Shown here piece by piece: positions 1 through 9,207 of a DNA stretch of 64,000 nt. Position 1 is the stretch's first letter. Each line of letters opens with the position of its first letter. A program made the translations under genes and the position numbers. Under the pieces are notes generated by a model that was given only the letters and a program-made list of their open reading frames with translations, searched no databases and was not told where the DNA came from. Origin of the DNA: Gaiellasilicea sp963791905 (lineage in GTDB: Bacteria; Actinomycetota; Thermoleophilia; Gaiellales; Gaiellaceae). The stretch spans positions 992,001 through 1,056,000 of the forward strand of contig CAWBTX010000005.1 of assembly GCA_963791905.1 (NCBI GenBank), in the 5' to 3' direction.

Positions 1-1373
1 GCTCGCCCGACGTTCTCGACGAGATCCGGGCGTCCGTTGGCCATCGCGCGCGCCGCGCTGATGTCCTCGACGACCTCGGGGATCGCGGCGCGGATCTTGT
101 CGTCGGCGTTGGCCAGATCGATCTGCAACCGCTCGATCGCGTCGAAGAGCTGCTCCGCCTGGCCGACCGCGTCCTCGGCGGCCCGGATCGCCACCGCCGC
201 CATGCCGCCGCTCCCCGTTGCGGCGTCGCGCTTGCCCTCGTCCACTTCGGCGCGGGCGAACTCGATCCGCTCACGGGCGTGCCGGACGTTGTCGGCGACG
301 CTCGCCACCGCGTTGCCTGCGTAGGCCGCCGTCAGGTCGGCGAGAGAGGCCTCGGCGCTCGGGATTCGCGCTTCGAGCCCGTCAAGGCGAGTCGCGAGCC
401 GCTCGAGGAGCGCCGGCGCGTTCCGCTCGATGGCGCGGAGCTCGTCGAAGCGCTCGGCCTCCGCGTCGAGCCGGTCGCTCGCCGCCTGGGCCAGGTCGAT
501 CATCTCGGTGAGCATCCTGCGGCGCTCGGCGTCGTCCTCCTCGGTGGAGTCGTCGAGCGCGCGGCGGAGCTGGAAGGCCTTCGCGACGTCGGCTTTCGCC
601 AGCTCGACCGCTGCCGCGAAGGGTGCGGCCGCCTCTTCGCCGAACTGCGCGCTCGCGAAGGCGACCTCCTGCTCGCTCGTCTTGATCGCGTCGTCGACCT
701 CGACGAGCAGGCTGCTGCCGCGCTTGGAGAGCTCGTCCAGTGAGGCGTGTGCCTCGGCCTGCGTCCTCCTCGCGCGCGAGCGGCGCGACAGGAGCCACCA
801 GCCGATACCGAGCAGCGCGAGCGCGGCGACGAGCGGCCAGATCCAGCCGGGCCAGCCTCCTCCGCCGTCGTCGTCCTGTTCGGTCGCGGGCTCCTCAGGC
901 GCGGCCTCGTCGCCTGCCGCCTCGAGCTCCTCGGCGGCCGCGATGGCAGCACCGGCCCAGTCGTCGTCCGCCAGCTCGGGCTCGATCGACTCGTTCGCGA
1001 TGCGGGCGAGCTCGTCGTCGGACAGCGGAAACCCGTCGTCGACGGAGTAGGCGTAGGCGCGGTCCTCCGTCGCGACGGCGAGCAGGACGTCGGAGAGCCC
1101 CAGATCGCTCGCCTCGGCGGTCTGCTCGGCCCACTCCTGGGCGCCGACGCCGGAGAACGAGGCGACGTAGACGAGCCACAGCTGGATCCCCTCGTCGGCG
1201 CGGAGCTCGTCGATCGCCTCCTGGACGCTCGCTTCCTCGCCCTCGAGCGCACCGACTCGATCCTCGATCTGGGAGTCGAGCCGGAAGGGCGGCTCGGCCG
1301 CCGCCGAGGACGCGACGAGCAGGGCCACGGCGACCGCACCGAGGACGAACTTGCAAAGCGCCGCACTGGCCAA
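1..1373 (-). CDS. TPM-domain membrane protein with coiled-coil tail (3' end outside window)
   Basis: The reading frame stays open to base 1, so the C-terminus is missing; 457 codons are visible. It starts with a hydrophobic signal (about residues 8-26, ending near SAAAEPPF). A TPM/YgcG-like domain follows (about 30-150), with the family-like stretches LWLVYVASFSG and YAYSVDDGFPLSDDEL. Next come an acidic, Gly-rich linker, one transmembrane helix (about 178-196, WIWPLVAALALLGIGWWLL) and a long Ala/Glu/Arg-rich coiled coil. TPM domains are usually extracytoplasmic; some are acid phosphatases, others help assemble membrane complexes. The only start found at the N-terminus is TTG at 1373, so the start is tentative. 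Function is not known. The gene is convergent with nothing visible here. Confidence 0.75.
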   Translation of the reverse strand, partial: MASAALCKFVLGAVAVALLVASSAAAEPPFRLDSQIEDRVGALEGEEASVQEAIDELRADEGIQLWLVYVASFSGVGAQEWAEQTAEASDLGLSDVLLAVATEDRAYAYSVDDGFPLSDDELARIANESIEPELADDDWAGAAIAAAEELEAAGDEAAPEEPATEQDDDGGGGWPGWIWPLVAALALLGIGWWLLSRRSRARRTQAEAHASLDELSKRGSSLLVEVDDAIKTSEQEVAFASAQFGEEAAAPFAAAVELAKADVAKAFQLRRALDDSTEEDDAERRRMLTEMIDLAQAASDRLDAEAERFDELRAIERNAPALLERLATRLDGLEARIPSAEASLADLTAAYAGNAVASVADNVRHARERIEFARAEVDEGKRDAATGSGGMAAVAIRAAEDAVGQAEQLFDAIERLQIDLANADDKIRAAIPEVVEDISAARAMANGRPDLVENVGR

Positions 1374-1489
1374 GCAGGGACCCCCGAGGAAACGTTCTGC
1401 GCTCGAACCTAGCACTTCGCGGGTGGGGGACCGCTACGTATGGAGCTGAGCCTGCGCTAGGAGCTCGCCGGCGGCCCGCCGCCGCGGAT

Positions 1490-2680
1490 CTACGCCGGGA
1501 CGGCCTGCGCAGCGGCCGAGCCCGCGCGCAGGCTTGCCCCGGTCTCTGGGTCGAAGAAGTGCAGCCGGGTCGGATCGACAGCCAGCCGGAGTCGCTCGCC
1601 CGGGCGGACGGGCGTTCCCTCTTCGACCTCCGCCGTGAAGAGGGCGCGCCGGTCGAGGGCGAGGAGCGACGCGCGCTCGTTCTCGTCGCTCGCCGCGCGC
1701 ACGGACTCGGCATCGACCGGCGGCGCCTCGATCGTGAAGAGCACGTGCGTGGCGGAGCCGAGCTCCTCGACGACCGCGGCCTCGACGTCGATCACCGGGC
1801 GGCGCCCGTCGGTCGTGCGGGCATCGGCGAAGTCCTGCGGCCGGATGCCGAGGATCACGCGGCCGGAGTCGAGGTCGTCGGGTCGCCGCTCCGCCGCGAG
1901 GGGAATGCTGAAGCCCGCGAACGTGACGACCCCGTCGCCGAGCTCGGCCTCGACGAGGTTCATCGACGGAGAGCCGATGAACGCGGCGACGAAGAGGTTC
2001 GTCGGCTCGCGGTAGAGGGTCTGCGGCGTGTCCACCTGCTGGACGGTTCCGTCACGCATGACCGCCACCCGCGTCCCGAGCGTCATCGCCTCGACCTGGT
2101 CGTGGGTGACGTAGACGGTCGTGATCCCGAGCCGGTCGTGCAGCCGTGCGAGCTCGCCGCGCATGTCGACGCGCAGCTTCGCGTCGAGGTTCGAGAGCGG
2201 CTCGTCCATCAGGAAGGCAGCCGGCTCGCGGACGATCGCGCGGCCCATCGCCACGCGCTGGCGCTGCCCGCCGGAGAGCGCGCCCGGCCGGCGCTCGAGG
2301 AGCTCCTCGAGCCCGAGCATGCGCGCGACCTCGTTCACGCGCGCCTCGATCTCCGCCTTCGGCGTCTTGCGGACCTTGAGGCCGTAGCCCAGGTTCTTCG
2401 CCACGCTGAGGTGCGGGTACAGCGCGTAATTCTGGAAGACCATGGCGATGTCGCGGTCGCGCGGGGCAAGCCTTGCGACGGAACGGTCACCGATCCAGAT
2501 CTCGCCCTCGGTGACCTCCTCCAGCCCGGCGATCATCCGGAGCAGGGTGGACTTCCCGCAGCCCGAGGGACCGACGAGCACCATGAACTCACCGCTGCCG
2601 ATCGTCACGTTGACGTCGTCGACGGCGCGCACCTCACCCGGGTAGACCTTCCCGACTCCCTCGAGCCTGATCTCCGCCAT
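1490..2680 (-). CDS. Sugar ABC transporter ATP-binding protein (MsmK/UgpC/MalK type)
   Basis: This 396-aa nucleotide-binding subunit would energise a carbohydrate importer at the inner face of the membrane. Walker A GPSGCGKST is at residues 37-45, the Q-loop Q is at about 83, the signature LSGGQ at 135-139, Walker B FLMDE at 156-160 and the H-loop H at about 193. The tail from about 240 on fits a TOBE/MalK regulatory domain. It lies divergently from the esterase, LacI, permease and binding-protein genes to the right, and is the only ATPase near those permeases, so it is their likely partner. MalK-like ATPases often serve several importers. ATG start with purine-rich GGAGCGTCAGGGC upstream. 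Confidence 0.93.
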   Translation of the reverse strand: MAEIRLEGVGKVYPGEVRAVDDVNVTIGSGEFMVLVGPSGCGKSTLLRMIAGLEEVTEGEIWIGDRSVARLAPRDRDIAMVFQNYALYPHLSVAKNLGYGLKVRKTPKAEIEARVNEVARMLGLEELLERRPGALSGGQRQRVAMGRAIVREPAAFLMDEPLSNLDAKLRVDMRGELARLHDRLGITTVYVTHDQVEAMTLGTRVAVMRDGTVQQVDTPQTLYREPTNLFVAAFIGSPSMNLVEAELGDGVVTFAGFSIPLAAERRPDDLDSGRVILGIRPQDFADARTTDGRRPVIDVEAAVVEELGSATHVLFTIEAPPVDAESVRAASDENERASLLALDRRALFTAEVEEGTPVRPGERLRLAVDPTRLHFFDPETGASLRAGSAAAQAVPA

Positions 2681-2744
2681 GCCCTGACGCTCCTTTGCGC
2701 TCGCGCTTGACTGCGTCCGCGATCGTATGTCATTCTGCCGTTCC

Positions 2745-2758
2745 TGTAAACGTTCTCA
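2745..2758. promoter_or_regulatory. Candidate LacI-family operator (TGTAAACGTTCTCA)
   Basis: A TG-NN-AACGTT-NN-CA partial palindrome lies in the 133-bp gap between the divergent ATPase (ends its start at 2680) and esterase (2814) genes. The AACGTT core and the outer TG/CA are symmetric, as in CcpA/LacI-type operators. A lacI-family gene sits 2.3 kb downstream, so autogenous control of both divergent units is plausible. This is read by eye; no binding data. Confidence 0.5.
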
Positions 2759-2813
2759 GTAAACCTTTTCACCGCCCTTCCCGACCAGCAGCCCGCGGAC
2801 CAAGGAGGCTTCG

Positions 2814-4958
2814 ATGAGGACACGGCTCACACCTGTGCTGGCGGGCTGCGTCGCCCTGTTCGTGATCCTGCTCTCGCCGTCGGCGAGCGGGGCGGATAGC
2901 GCTGCGGGAACCGTCACGAGCGTGTCGTTCCACTCGACGACGCTGAACGAGAACATCGCCTACAACGTCTACCTGCCCGCCGGCTACGCAGGCTCCGGCG
3001 AGCGGTACCCCGTCCTCTATCTCCTGCACGGCCGCGGCGACTCGATGAGCGCCTGGTTGCAGATGAAGAGCACGCTCGACGAGCTGATCGCCACCGGCGA
3101 GATCCCGCCCACGATCGCGATCATGCCCGACGCGCCGTGGAGCAGCCGGGCGAGCTACTACGTCGACTCGGCCTACAACGGCGCCGATCCCGGTCGGCCC
3201 GTGGAGACCGCGTTCACGAACGACCTGGTCGACCACGTCGACGCGACGTACCGCACCGTCGCCGACCGCTCGGGCCGCGGCATCGCGGGCTACTCGATGG
3301 GCGGCTACGGCGCGATGCGCTACTCGCTCGCGCACCCCGACCTCTTCGGCGCCGCGATCGTCCTCAGCCCGGCCGTGTACTTCCCGGAGCCGCCGCTCGA
3401 CTCGAGCACGCGCGAGTTCGGCGCATTCGGCCAGAACAACAAGCTGTTCTCGGAGAAGATCTACAAGGAGCTGAACTACCCGGAGACCTTCGAGGCCTTC
3501 GAGGCCACCGGCCTGCCGCAACGGATGTACATCGCGGTCGGCGACGACGAGTTCAAGAACACGAACCCGCAGGACTTCGAGCACGACCTCGATTTCGAGG
3601 CGCATGTCCTCTACAACAAGGCCCAGCGGGTCGACAATCTCTCCTCCGAGCTCCGCGTGGTCGACGGCGGCCACGACTGGGACGTCTGGGGCCCGCAGTT
3701 CGTCGAGGGCGCGAAGTACATCTTCGAGTTCCTGCAGCCGCCGCCCGTGCTCGTGAAGGCCACTCTCATCGGGACGGCAGGCGAGGAGCGCGCCGGCGGC
3801 GTCGCCACCGACGCGTCCGGCAACGTCTACCAGGCGATCGCGGCGGCGGGCCCGCTCAACGGCCAGCCGTTCGCGGGCGACAAGGACCTCGTTCTGATCA
3901 AGCAGTCACCGGCAGGCGCGACCCTGTGGACGCGCTCGCTGGGGACGGTGGGGCTCGAGCGTGCCTACGGCGTCGCCGTCGACCCGACCGGGGACGTCGT
4001 CGTCACCGGCTACACGAAGGGCGACCTGGACGGCGGCCACGCGGGCAACACGAGCGACGACGCGTTCGTCGCCAAGTACGACCCGGCGGGAAACCGCGAG
4101 TGGGTGCGCCAGGTCGGCCTCTCGTCGGTCGCCGACCGCGGCTACGCGATCGCGACCGACGCAGCGGCGAACGTCTATGTCACCGGATACACGCGCGGCG
4201 ACCTGGCGGGGACGAACCAGGGCGACAAGGACGTGATCCTGCTCAAGCTCGATCCGACCGGCACGCAGGTCTGGTTGAAGCAGTTCGGCGGCGCCGGAGA
4301 GGACAAGGGCTGGGGCGTCGCAGCGACTGCAGACGGCGTCCGCGTCGCCGGGATGACGTCCGGGACGATGGGCACGCCGGTCGGCGCGCTCGACGGCTGG
4401 GTCGCGCGCTACGACGCCGCGGGCACCCAGACGTGGCTGACGCAGTTCGGCACGACCGCCAACGAGGAGGTCTGGGGGCTGACGGCCGACGCGGCCGGCA
4501 ACTCGTACGTCGCTGCGTACTCGGCGGGCGACTTCGCCGCGACGCTCGCAGGGGACAAGGACCTCGTCGTCGCTCGGTTCGATCCGGCCGGAACGCTGAC
4601 GTGGAAGGACCAGCTCGGCACCGATCTGAACGACAAGGGCGCGGCGATCCAGCTCGACGGCGCCGGCAATCTGTACCTCGCCGGCTTCAGCGACGGCAGG
4701 CTCGCCGGGCGGGTCGGCAAGTTCGATGCCGTGCTCGTCAAGTACGCGCCCGACACGACCCGCGAGTGGACGCGGCAGTTCGGCACCGTCGAGGACGACG
4801 GCGCCGACGCGTTCGCGGAGGCCAACCTCTACCTGGCCACGCACGGGAGCACGATCTACGTGCAGGCCCTGACGCTCGGAGACGTCGACGGCGCGGCGCA
4901 GCTCGGCCAGGGAGACGTCTTCCTGGCGAAGTTCGACTCGTCGGGGGAGAACGGCTAG
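2814..4958 (+). CDS. Secreted esterase with C-terminal beta-propeller-type repeats
   Basis: The protein has 714 aa. A signal peptide (about 1-26, ending PSASG-AD) is followed by an esterase D/feruloyl-esterase-like alpha/beta hydrolase. It shows an oxyanion-loop motif LLHGRGDS (70-77), the nucleophile elbow GYSMGG (Ser 161), a GDDEF acid loop near 243 and a catalytic-type His in GGHDWDVW (287). From about 310 to the end there are repeated units of the form GN-Y-V-GYT-GDL..DKD..L.K.D..G...W..QFG, typical of SBBP/delta-60 propeller repeats. It likely removes acyl groups from an extracellular polysaccharide while the repeats bind substrate or surface. The LacI gene begins 60 bp downstream, suggesting co-transcription. 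The esterase-propeller fusion is uncommon. Confidence 0.85.
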   Translation: MRTRLTPVLAGCVALFVILLSPSASGADSAAGTVTSVSFHSTTLNENIAYNVYLPAGYAGSGERYPVLYLLHGRGDSMSAWLQMKSTLDELIATGEIPPTIAIMPDAPWSSRASYYVDSAYNGADPGRPVETAFTNDLVDHVDATYRTVADRSGRGIAGYSMGGYGAMRYSLAHPDLFGAAIVLSPAVYFPEPPLDSSTREFGAFGQNNKLFSEKIYKELNYPETFEAFEATGLPQRMYIAVGDDEFKNTNPQDFEHDLDFEAHVLYNKAQRVDNLSSELRVVDGGHDWDVWGPQFVEGAKYIFEFLQPPPVLVKATLIGTAGEERAGGVATDASGNVYQAIAAAGPLNGQPFAGDKDLVLIKQSPAGATLWTRSLGTVGLERAYGVAVDPTGDVVVTGYTKGDLDGGHAGNTSDDAFVAKYDPAGNREWVRQVGLSSVADRGYAIATDAAANVYVTGYTRGDLAGTNQGDKDVILLKLDPTGTQVWLKQFGGAGEDKGWGVAATADGVRVAGMTSGTMGTPVGALDGWVARYDAAGTQTWLTQFGTTANEEVWGLTADAAGNSYVAAYSAGDFAATLAGDKDLVVARFDPAGTLTWKDQLGTDLNDKGAAIQLDGAGNLYLAGFSDGRLAGRVGKFDAVLVKYAPDTTREWTRQFGTVEDDGADAFAEANLYLATHGSTIYVQALTLGDVDGAAQLGQGDVFLAKFDSSGENG

Positions 4959-5018
4959 CCCGGTTTGCCACCCATCGACGCCCACGAGAACCATCCGCGC
5001 GACGCAGCGCTCGTCGAG

Positions 5019-6017
5019 ATGCCGACGATCACGACGGTCGCACGCCTTGCGAACGTGTCGGTTGCCTCGGCCTCGCGGGTGCTGAACGGGATCCGCACGA
5101 GCCCCTCGACCCTGGCGCGAGTGACAGAGGCGGCCGAGGCGGTCGGCTATGTGCCGAACGCGGCCGCGCGGTCGCTCCGCTCCCGGCGGACGGGCCAGAT
5201 CCTGTTCGCGATGCCGGACGTCGGCAACCCGGTCTACACGACGATGGTCAGCTCGATCCAGGAGGTTGCCAAGGCGCGAGGGTGGCGGCTCATGCTGCAC
5301 TCGACCGGCGCCGACCCGGAGGACGAGCTCGCGACGATGCGCGACCTCAAGCACCGGTTCGTGGACGGGATGATCCTCGCCTCGCTCGATCTCACGCCGG
5401 CGCACGCGGCGGAGCTGGAGCGAGCCGCCGCGCCGGTCGTCGTCATCGGGCGCCCGTCGAAGGGCACCCGCGTCGACACCGTCCGGGCGTACTCGCGCAA
5501 GGGCGCGGCGGAGGCGGTCCGGCACCTGCACGCGACCGGGCGCCGGCGAATCGCCTTCGTCAACGGGCCGGAGCACACCGCACCGGGGTCTTCTCGCCGG
5601 CTCGGCTACCTGGACGGGCTGCGCTCCTCCTCGCTCGCTCGTGACGAGGAGCTGATGGAGGTCGCGGCCGACTTCATGGTCGATCCCGGGCGCGCCGCCA
5701 CGGAGCGTCTGCTCGAGCGGGCGCGGCCCGACGCGATCCTCTGCGCGAACGACCTCCTGGCGGTGGGATCCCTGTCTGCGCTGCGCGACGCCAGCCTGCG
5801 CGTCCCCGAGGACGTGGCCCTGGTCGGCATGGACAACAGCGCGCTCTCGGAAGTCACGTGGCCGTCGCTGACGACGGTCGATCTCGGCTCGGCGGAGCGC
5901 GCCCGCATTGCCGCCGAGATGCTCGTCGAGCGCATCGGCGACCGCGACGGCGAGCCGCGCATCGTCGGCGTCGAGCCGAGGCTGGTCGTCCGAGGCTCGT
6001 CCGAGGCGGCGGCGTGA
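5019..6017 (+). CDS. LacI-family transcriptional regulator
   Basis: Predicted 332 aa. The N-terminal helix-turn-helix reads TITTVARLANVSVASASRVL (about 3-22), followed by the hinge-helix NAAARSLRSRRTG and a periplasmic-binding-like effector domain to the end (VGMDNSALSEVTWPSLTTVD is a typical family tail). I chose ATG 5019 because it puts the HTH at the usual position; an in-frame TTG at 4965 would add 18 atypical residues. Its stop overlaps the first permease start (GTGA), so it is translated with the importer. It probably represses the locus and is released by the imported sugar; the AACGTT palindrome at 2745 is its best candidate site. Confidence 0.92.
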   Translation: MPTITTVARLANVSVASASRVLNGIRTSPSTLARVTEAAEAVGYVPNAAARSLRSRRTGQILFAMPDVGNPVYTTMVSSIQEVAKARGWRLMLHSTGADPEDELATMRDLKHRFVDGMILASLDLTPAHAAELERAAAPVVVIGRPSKGTRVDTVRAYSRKGAAEAVRHLHATGRRRIAFVNGPEHTAPGSSRRLGYLDGLRSSSLARDEELMEVAADFMVDPGRAATERLLERARPDAILCANDLLAVGSLSALRDASLRVPEDVALVGMDNSALSEVTWPSLTTVDLGSAERARIAAEMLVERIGDRDGEPRIVGVEPRLVVRGSSEAAA

Positions 6018-6952
6018 GCGCGCTTCCCGGTGCCCGCAGGCGGCTGTTCTCGCGTCAGGCGCGGGGTCGGGTGGGCACGCGCCTGTCGGCAACGGAGACG
6101 CTCGTGCTGCTCATCCCGGCGCTGCTGCCGATCGTCATCCTCAGCATGCTGCCGCTCGCCCGGGGCATCTACCTCGGCTTCACCGACGCGCGCGCAGGCC
6201 TGGACGTTCCGACGCACTTCATCGGCCTCGACAACTTCCGGACGCTGCTCGACGACCAGCTCTTCGTCGACTCGTTCCGGATCGGGCTCATCTGGGCCGT
6301 CTCGGTGACGGCGGCCCAGTTCTGCCTCGCGCTCGGGCTCGCGATCCTGCTGAGCCAGCCGCTGCGCGGCCGCTGGCTCGCCCGCTCCCTCGCGCTCGTG
6401 CCGTGGGCGATGCCGGCGGTGGTCGTCGGGATCATGTGGAAGCTCGTCTTCCAGCCGCAGGCCGGCATCCTGAACGAGCTGCTGCGCCGCGGGCACCTGC
6501 CGGGCGAGAACATCGACTGGCTCTCGAGCCTGAAATGGGCCCTGCCGGCCGTGATCATCGTCGGGGTCTGGGCAGGCATGCCGCAGACGACGGTCGCGCT
6601 GCTCGCAGGGCTCCAGTCGATCCCGGACGAGCTCCACGAGGCGGCCGCGGCCGACGGCGCCACCGCCTGGCAGAGGTTCCGGACGATCACCCTGCCGCAG
6701 CTCAAGCCGGTGATCATCGCGATCACCACTCTGGACTTCATCTGGAACTTCAACTCGTTCGGACTCGTCTACGTGCTGACCGAGGGCGGGCCGGCGGGGC
6801 AGACGCAGTTACCGATGCTGTTCGCCTACAACCAGGCGTTCAAGTACGGCGAGTTCGGCTACGCGTCGGCGCTCGGCAACGCCATGGTCGTCGTGATCGC
6901 CTGCGCACTCGTCTTCTACCTCTGGGGCAGGCTCAAGGAGACGTCGGCGTGA
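6014..6952 (+). CDS. Carbohydrate ABC transporter permease (MalF/UgpA type)
   Basis: This 312-aa integral membrane subunit starts with GTG overlapping the lacI stop by 4 bp. About six hydrophobic helices are visible, starting with TETLVLLIPALLPIVILSML. The cytoplasmic coupling loop is the EAA motif EAAAADGATAWQRFRTI, which contacts the ATPase. The N-terminal 30 residues are Arg-rich and cytosolic. It pairs with the next gene, which overlaps it by 4 bp, giving the heterodimeric channel of a CUT1 importer. The substrate is not evident from sequence. Confidence 0.93.
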   Translation: MSALPGARRRLFSRQARGRVGTRLSATETLVLLIPALLPIVILSMLPLARGIYLGFTDARAGLDVPTHFIGLDNFRTLLDDQLFVDSFRIGLIWAVSVTAAQFCLALGLAILLSQPLRGRWLARSLALVPWAMPAVVVGIMWKLVFQPQAGILNELLRRGHLPGENIDWLSSLKWALPAVIIVGVWAGMPQTTVALLAGLQSIPDELHEAAAADGATAWQRFRTITLPQLKPVIIAITTLDFIWNFNSFGLVYVLTEGGPAGQTQLPMLFAYNQAFKYGEFGYASALGNAMVVVIACALVFYLWGRLKETSA

Positions 6953-7797
6953 TCGTGTCGTCGCACCCACGGCGCGCGCGGACGGGCCAGTACGTGGCGA
7001 TGGCCCTCTACGTCCTCTTCCTCGGCTTCCCGCTGCTCTTCATGCTCTCGCTCTCGCTGAAGGGGCCGCAGGAGCTCGTCGAGCTCTACCCCTCGTTCAT
7101 CCCGTCGGACCCGACGTTCGAGAACTTCCGCACCGCGGTGACGGAGAACGACTACGAGCTCCTCCGCACTGCCTGGAACAGCTTCAAGATCGCGATCGCG
7201 ACCGCGCTCCTGACGACGGCGATCGGGCTTCCGGCCGCCTACGTCCTCGCGCGACGCCGTGGAGTGATCTCCCGGATCGGGCTGGGCTGGATCCTCATTA
7301 GCCAGATGTTCCCGCTGATCCTGATCATCGTGCCGCTCTTCCTGCTGCTCCGGGACCTGAAGCTGACGGACACGCACGCGGGCCTGATCCTCGTCTACAA
7401 CGTCTGGGCCCTGCCCTTCATCCTCTGGATGCTGATGAGCTACGTGCGGGGGATCCCCCCCGACCTGGAGGAGGCGGCGACGGTCGACGGCGCCTCGCGC
7501 TTCCAGATCCTCCGCGGGATCATCGCGCCGCTGCTCCTTCCGGGGATCGTCGTCACGACGCTCTTCGCGTTCATCCTCGCGTGGAACGAGTTCTTCTTCG
7601 CGCTCGTCATCCTGCAAACCCCCGAGCTGAAGACGTTGCCGGTCAGGTTGGCTCAGTACGTCGGCGTCGAGGGAGTCGTGAGGTTCGGCCCGCTCGCTGC
7701 GGCTGCCTTGCTCGCTACGTTGCCGAGCCTCGTCCTGTTCACCATCATCCAGCGCTGGCTCACGCGCGGGCTCCTCTCCGGGGCCGTCAAGGGCTAG
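6949..7797 (+). CDS. Carbohydrate ABC transporter permease (MalG/UgpE type)
   Basis: A 282-aa membrane subunit with a GTG start inside the previous stop (GTGA). It shows six hydrophobic segments and the EAA loop EEAATVDGASRFQIL, and ends with the short basic tail typical of MalG-like proteins. Translation is probably coupled with the first permease. Together with the separate ATPase at 1490-2680 and the binding protein at 7868 it forms a complete CUT1 importer. Confidence 0.93.
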   Translation: MIVSSHPRRARTGQYVAMALYVLFLGFPLLFMLSLSLKGPQELVELYPSFIPSDPTFENFRTAVTENDYELLRTAWNSFKIAIATALLTTAIGLPAAYVLARRRGVISRIGLGWILISQMFPLILIIVPLFLLLRDLKLTDTHAGLILVYNVWALPFILWMLMSYVRGIPPDLEEAATVDGASRFQILRGIIAPLLLPGIVVTTLFAFILAWNEFFFALVILQTPELKTLPVRLAQYVGVEGVVRFGPLAAAALLATLPSLVLFTIIQRWLTRGLLSGAVKG

Positions 7798-7867
7798 CGG
7801 TGGCGTTCTCGAGGCACCCCGGCGTCGAATGGGTCGGCGCCAGCAATGCAGAAAGGCGGAGTCAAAG

Positions 7868-9136
7868 ATGAGGAAGGTCATCGCCCTTGGCGTCTTGACC
7901 ATGCTGTGTGCCGTGCTCGTTGCCGGGGCGGCGCAGGCTGGCAGCGCCGGTGGCACAACGGAGCTGAAGCTCGCGACCTACGTCTGGCAACCGACAACGG
8001 TCGCGGCCACCAAGAACATCGTCGAGTCCTGGAACAAGAGCCACCCCAACGTCCAGGTCGAGATCGTCTCGGTCGACGTGAACTCGGTCCACGACAAACT
8101 GCTGACGAGCTTCGTCGGCGGCACGGCGGCGGACATCATCCACGACGAGGCAGCGGACATCGCCGGCTTCACCCAGCAGGGCTACCTGGCGAACCTGACA
8201 CCGCTTCTCCCCCCGACGCTCAAGAAGTCGATTCCCAAGGCGATCTGGGACACGGTCAACTTCGGCGGGCGCATCACCGGCGTCCCGTCCTTGCTGCAGA
8301 CCTACAACGTCTTCGCGAACATGGCGATCCTCAAGCAGGCGGGCATCAAGGCCCCGACGCTGGACGATCCGTGGACCTGGCAGGAGTTCCGCTCGATTGC
8401 GAAGCGCTTGACGAACAACGACCGCTACGGCGTTTGCTGGGGCCTCCGCTCGCCGACGGCGGCCATCCAGACCATGGCGCTCAACTACGGCGGGCAGTTC
8501 TTCTACCTCGAGAACGGCAAGTGGCAGTTCAAGTTCGGGCCGAACGACCAGAACGTCGTCAAGCAGATGCACGACATGATCCACGTCGACAAGTCGGTCG
8601 ACTCGGCGGCCACGGGGCTGTCGGGAAGCGCCGTCCTGCCCGCCTTCTTCGGCGGCAAGTGCGCCATGACGGTGCAGGGCAACTTCTCGGCGCAGAGCAT
8701 GATCCTGCAGGCGCCGAACAACTTCAACTGGGCGATGTTCCCCTTGCTCAAGGGCAAGACGCAGCAGCAGGTCGCCAACCCGCAGACGTTCTCGATCTCG
8801 CAGCAGAGCGAGCACAAGCGCGAGGCGATGCAGTTCATCGCCTACCTGTTGAACGCCCAGAACATGGCGAAGCTCGCGGCCGGCGACTGGCTCATTCCGG
8901 CGAACCCGGCAGCCGGGAAGATCGCTCTCAAGTCGACCAAGCGCTACGGCAGCTGGCGCGTCGCCACGTCCTCGGTGGAGCACTTCCGCAAGGGCAACTG
9001 GGTCTCGCTCGCCGCGTACCCGCGGTGGAAGGCGGAGGTCGCCCAGCCGGCGTTCGTCCAGTACCTGAGAGGGTCGATCTCGCTCCAGGAGCTCGGCAAG
9101 CAGCTCTCGGACGGCTGGACGAGGGTCCGGGGATAG
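7868..9136 (+). CDS. Extracellular sugar-binding protein of ABC importer
   Basis: Predicted 422 aa, family 1 solute-binding protein. ATG 7868 follows AAAGGCGGAG; an in-frame ATG at 7829 would precede a poor N-terminus. The signal is MRKVIALGVLTMLCAVLVAG, with likely cleavage at AQA-GSAG. The Cys in the h-region lacks a proper lipobox, so the protein may be secreted and not lipid-anchored, unusual for an actinobacterial binding protein. Family features include VWQPTT..NIVESWNKSHPNVQV near the N-terminus and FFGGKCAMTVQGN mid-protein. It delivers ligand to the two permeases upstream. It is followed at once by a strong hairpin, which may raise its mRNA level relative to downstream genes. Confidence 0.93.
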   Translation: MRKVIALGVLTMLCAVLVAGAAQAGSAGGTTELKLATYVWQPTTVAATKNIVESWNKSHPNVQVEIVSVDVNSVHDKLLTSFVGGTAADIIHDEAADIAGFTQQGYLANLTPLLPPTLKKSIPKAIWDTVNFGGRITGVPSLLQTYNVFANMAILKQAGIKAPTLDDPWTWQEFRSIAKRLTNNDRYGVCWGLRSPTAAIQTMALNYGGQFFYLENGKWQFKFGPNDQNVVKQMHDMIHVDKSVDSAATGLSGSAVLPAFFGGKCAMTVQGNFSAQSMILQAPNNFNWAMFPLLKGKTQQQVANPQTFSISQQSEHKREAMQFIAYLLNAQNMAKLAAGDWLIPANPAAGKIALKSTKRYGSWRVATSSVEHFRKGNWVSLAAYPRWKAEVAQPAFVQYLRGSISLQELGKQLSDGWTRVRG

Positions 9137-9147
9137 TGGAGGCTTCA

Positions 9148-9175
9148 GACGGCCGGCCGGCGACGGCCGGCCGTC
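9148..9175 (+). terminator. GC hairpin after binding-protein gene
   Basis: A perfect 12-bp stem (GACGGCCGGCCG / CGGCCGGCCGTC) with a GCGA loop begins 11 bp after the binding-protein stop. There is no U-tract, so it may be a 3' stabiliser or partial attenuator inside the operon as well as, or in place of, a full terminator. Confidence 0.6.
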
Positions 9176-9207
9176 GCCCCGAACCGACGATGGATCGAGG
9201 AGGTGAC

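Noticed and set aside
1387..1400. AACGTT at 1391 as a second LacI operator upstream of the TPM gene
   Set aside because: The outer TG and CA of the pattern are missing; a six-base match is expected by chance.
4965..5018. Upstream TTG start for the LacI regulator
   Set aside because: It would add 18 residues before the HTH, which in this family starts within the first few residues; ATG 5019 fits better.
3906..6092. A minus-strand open frame of more than 700 codons opposite the esterase and lacI genes
   Set aside because: Same reason: shadow of real plus-strand genes with clear motifs.
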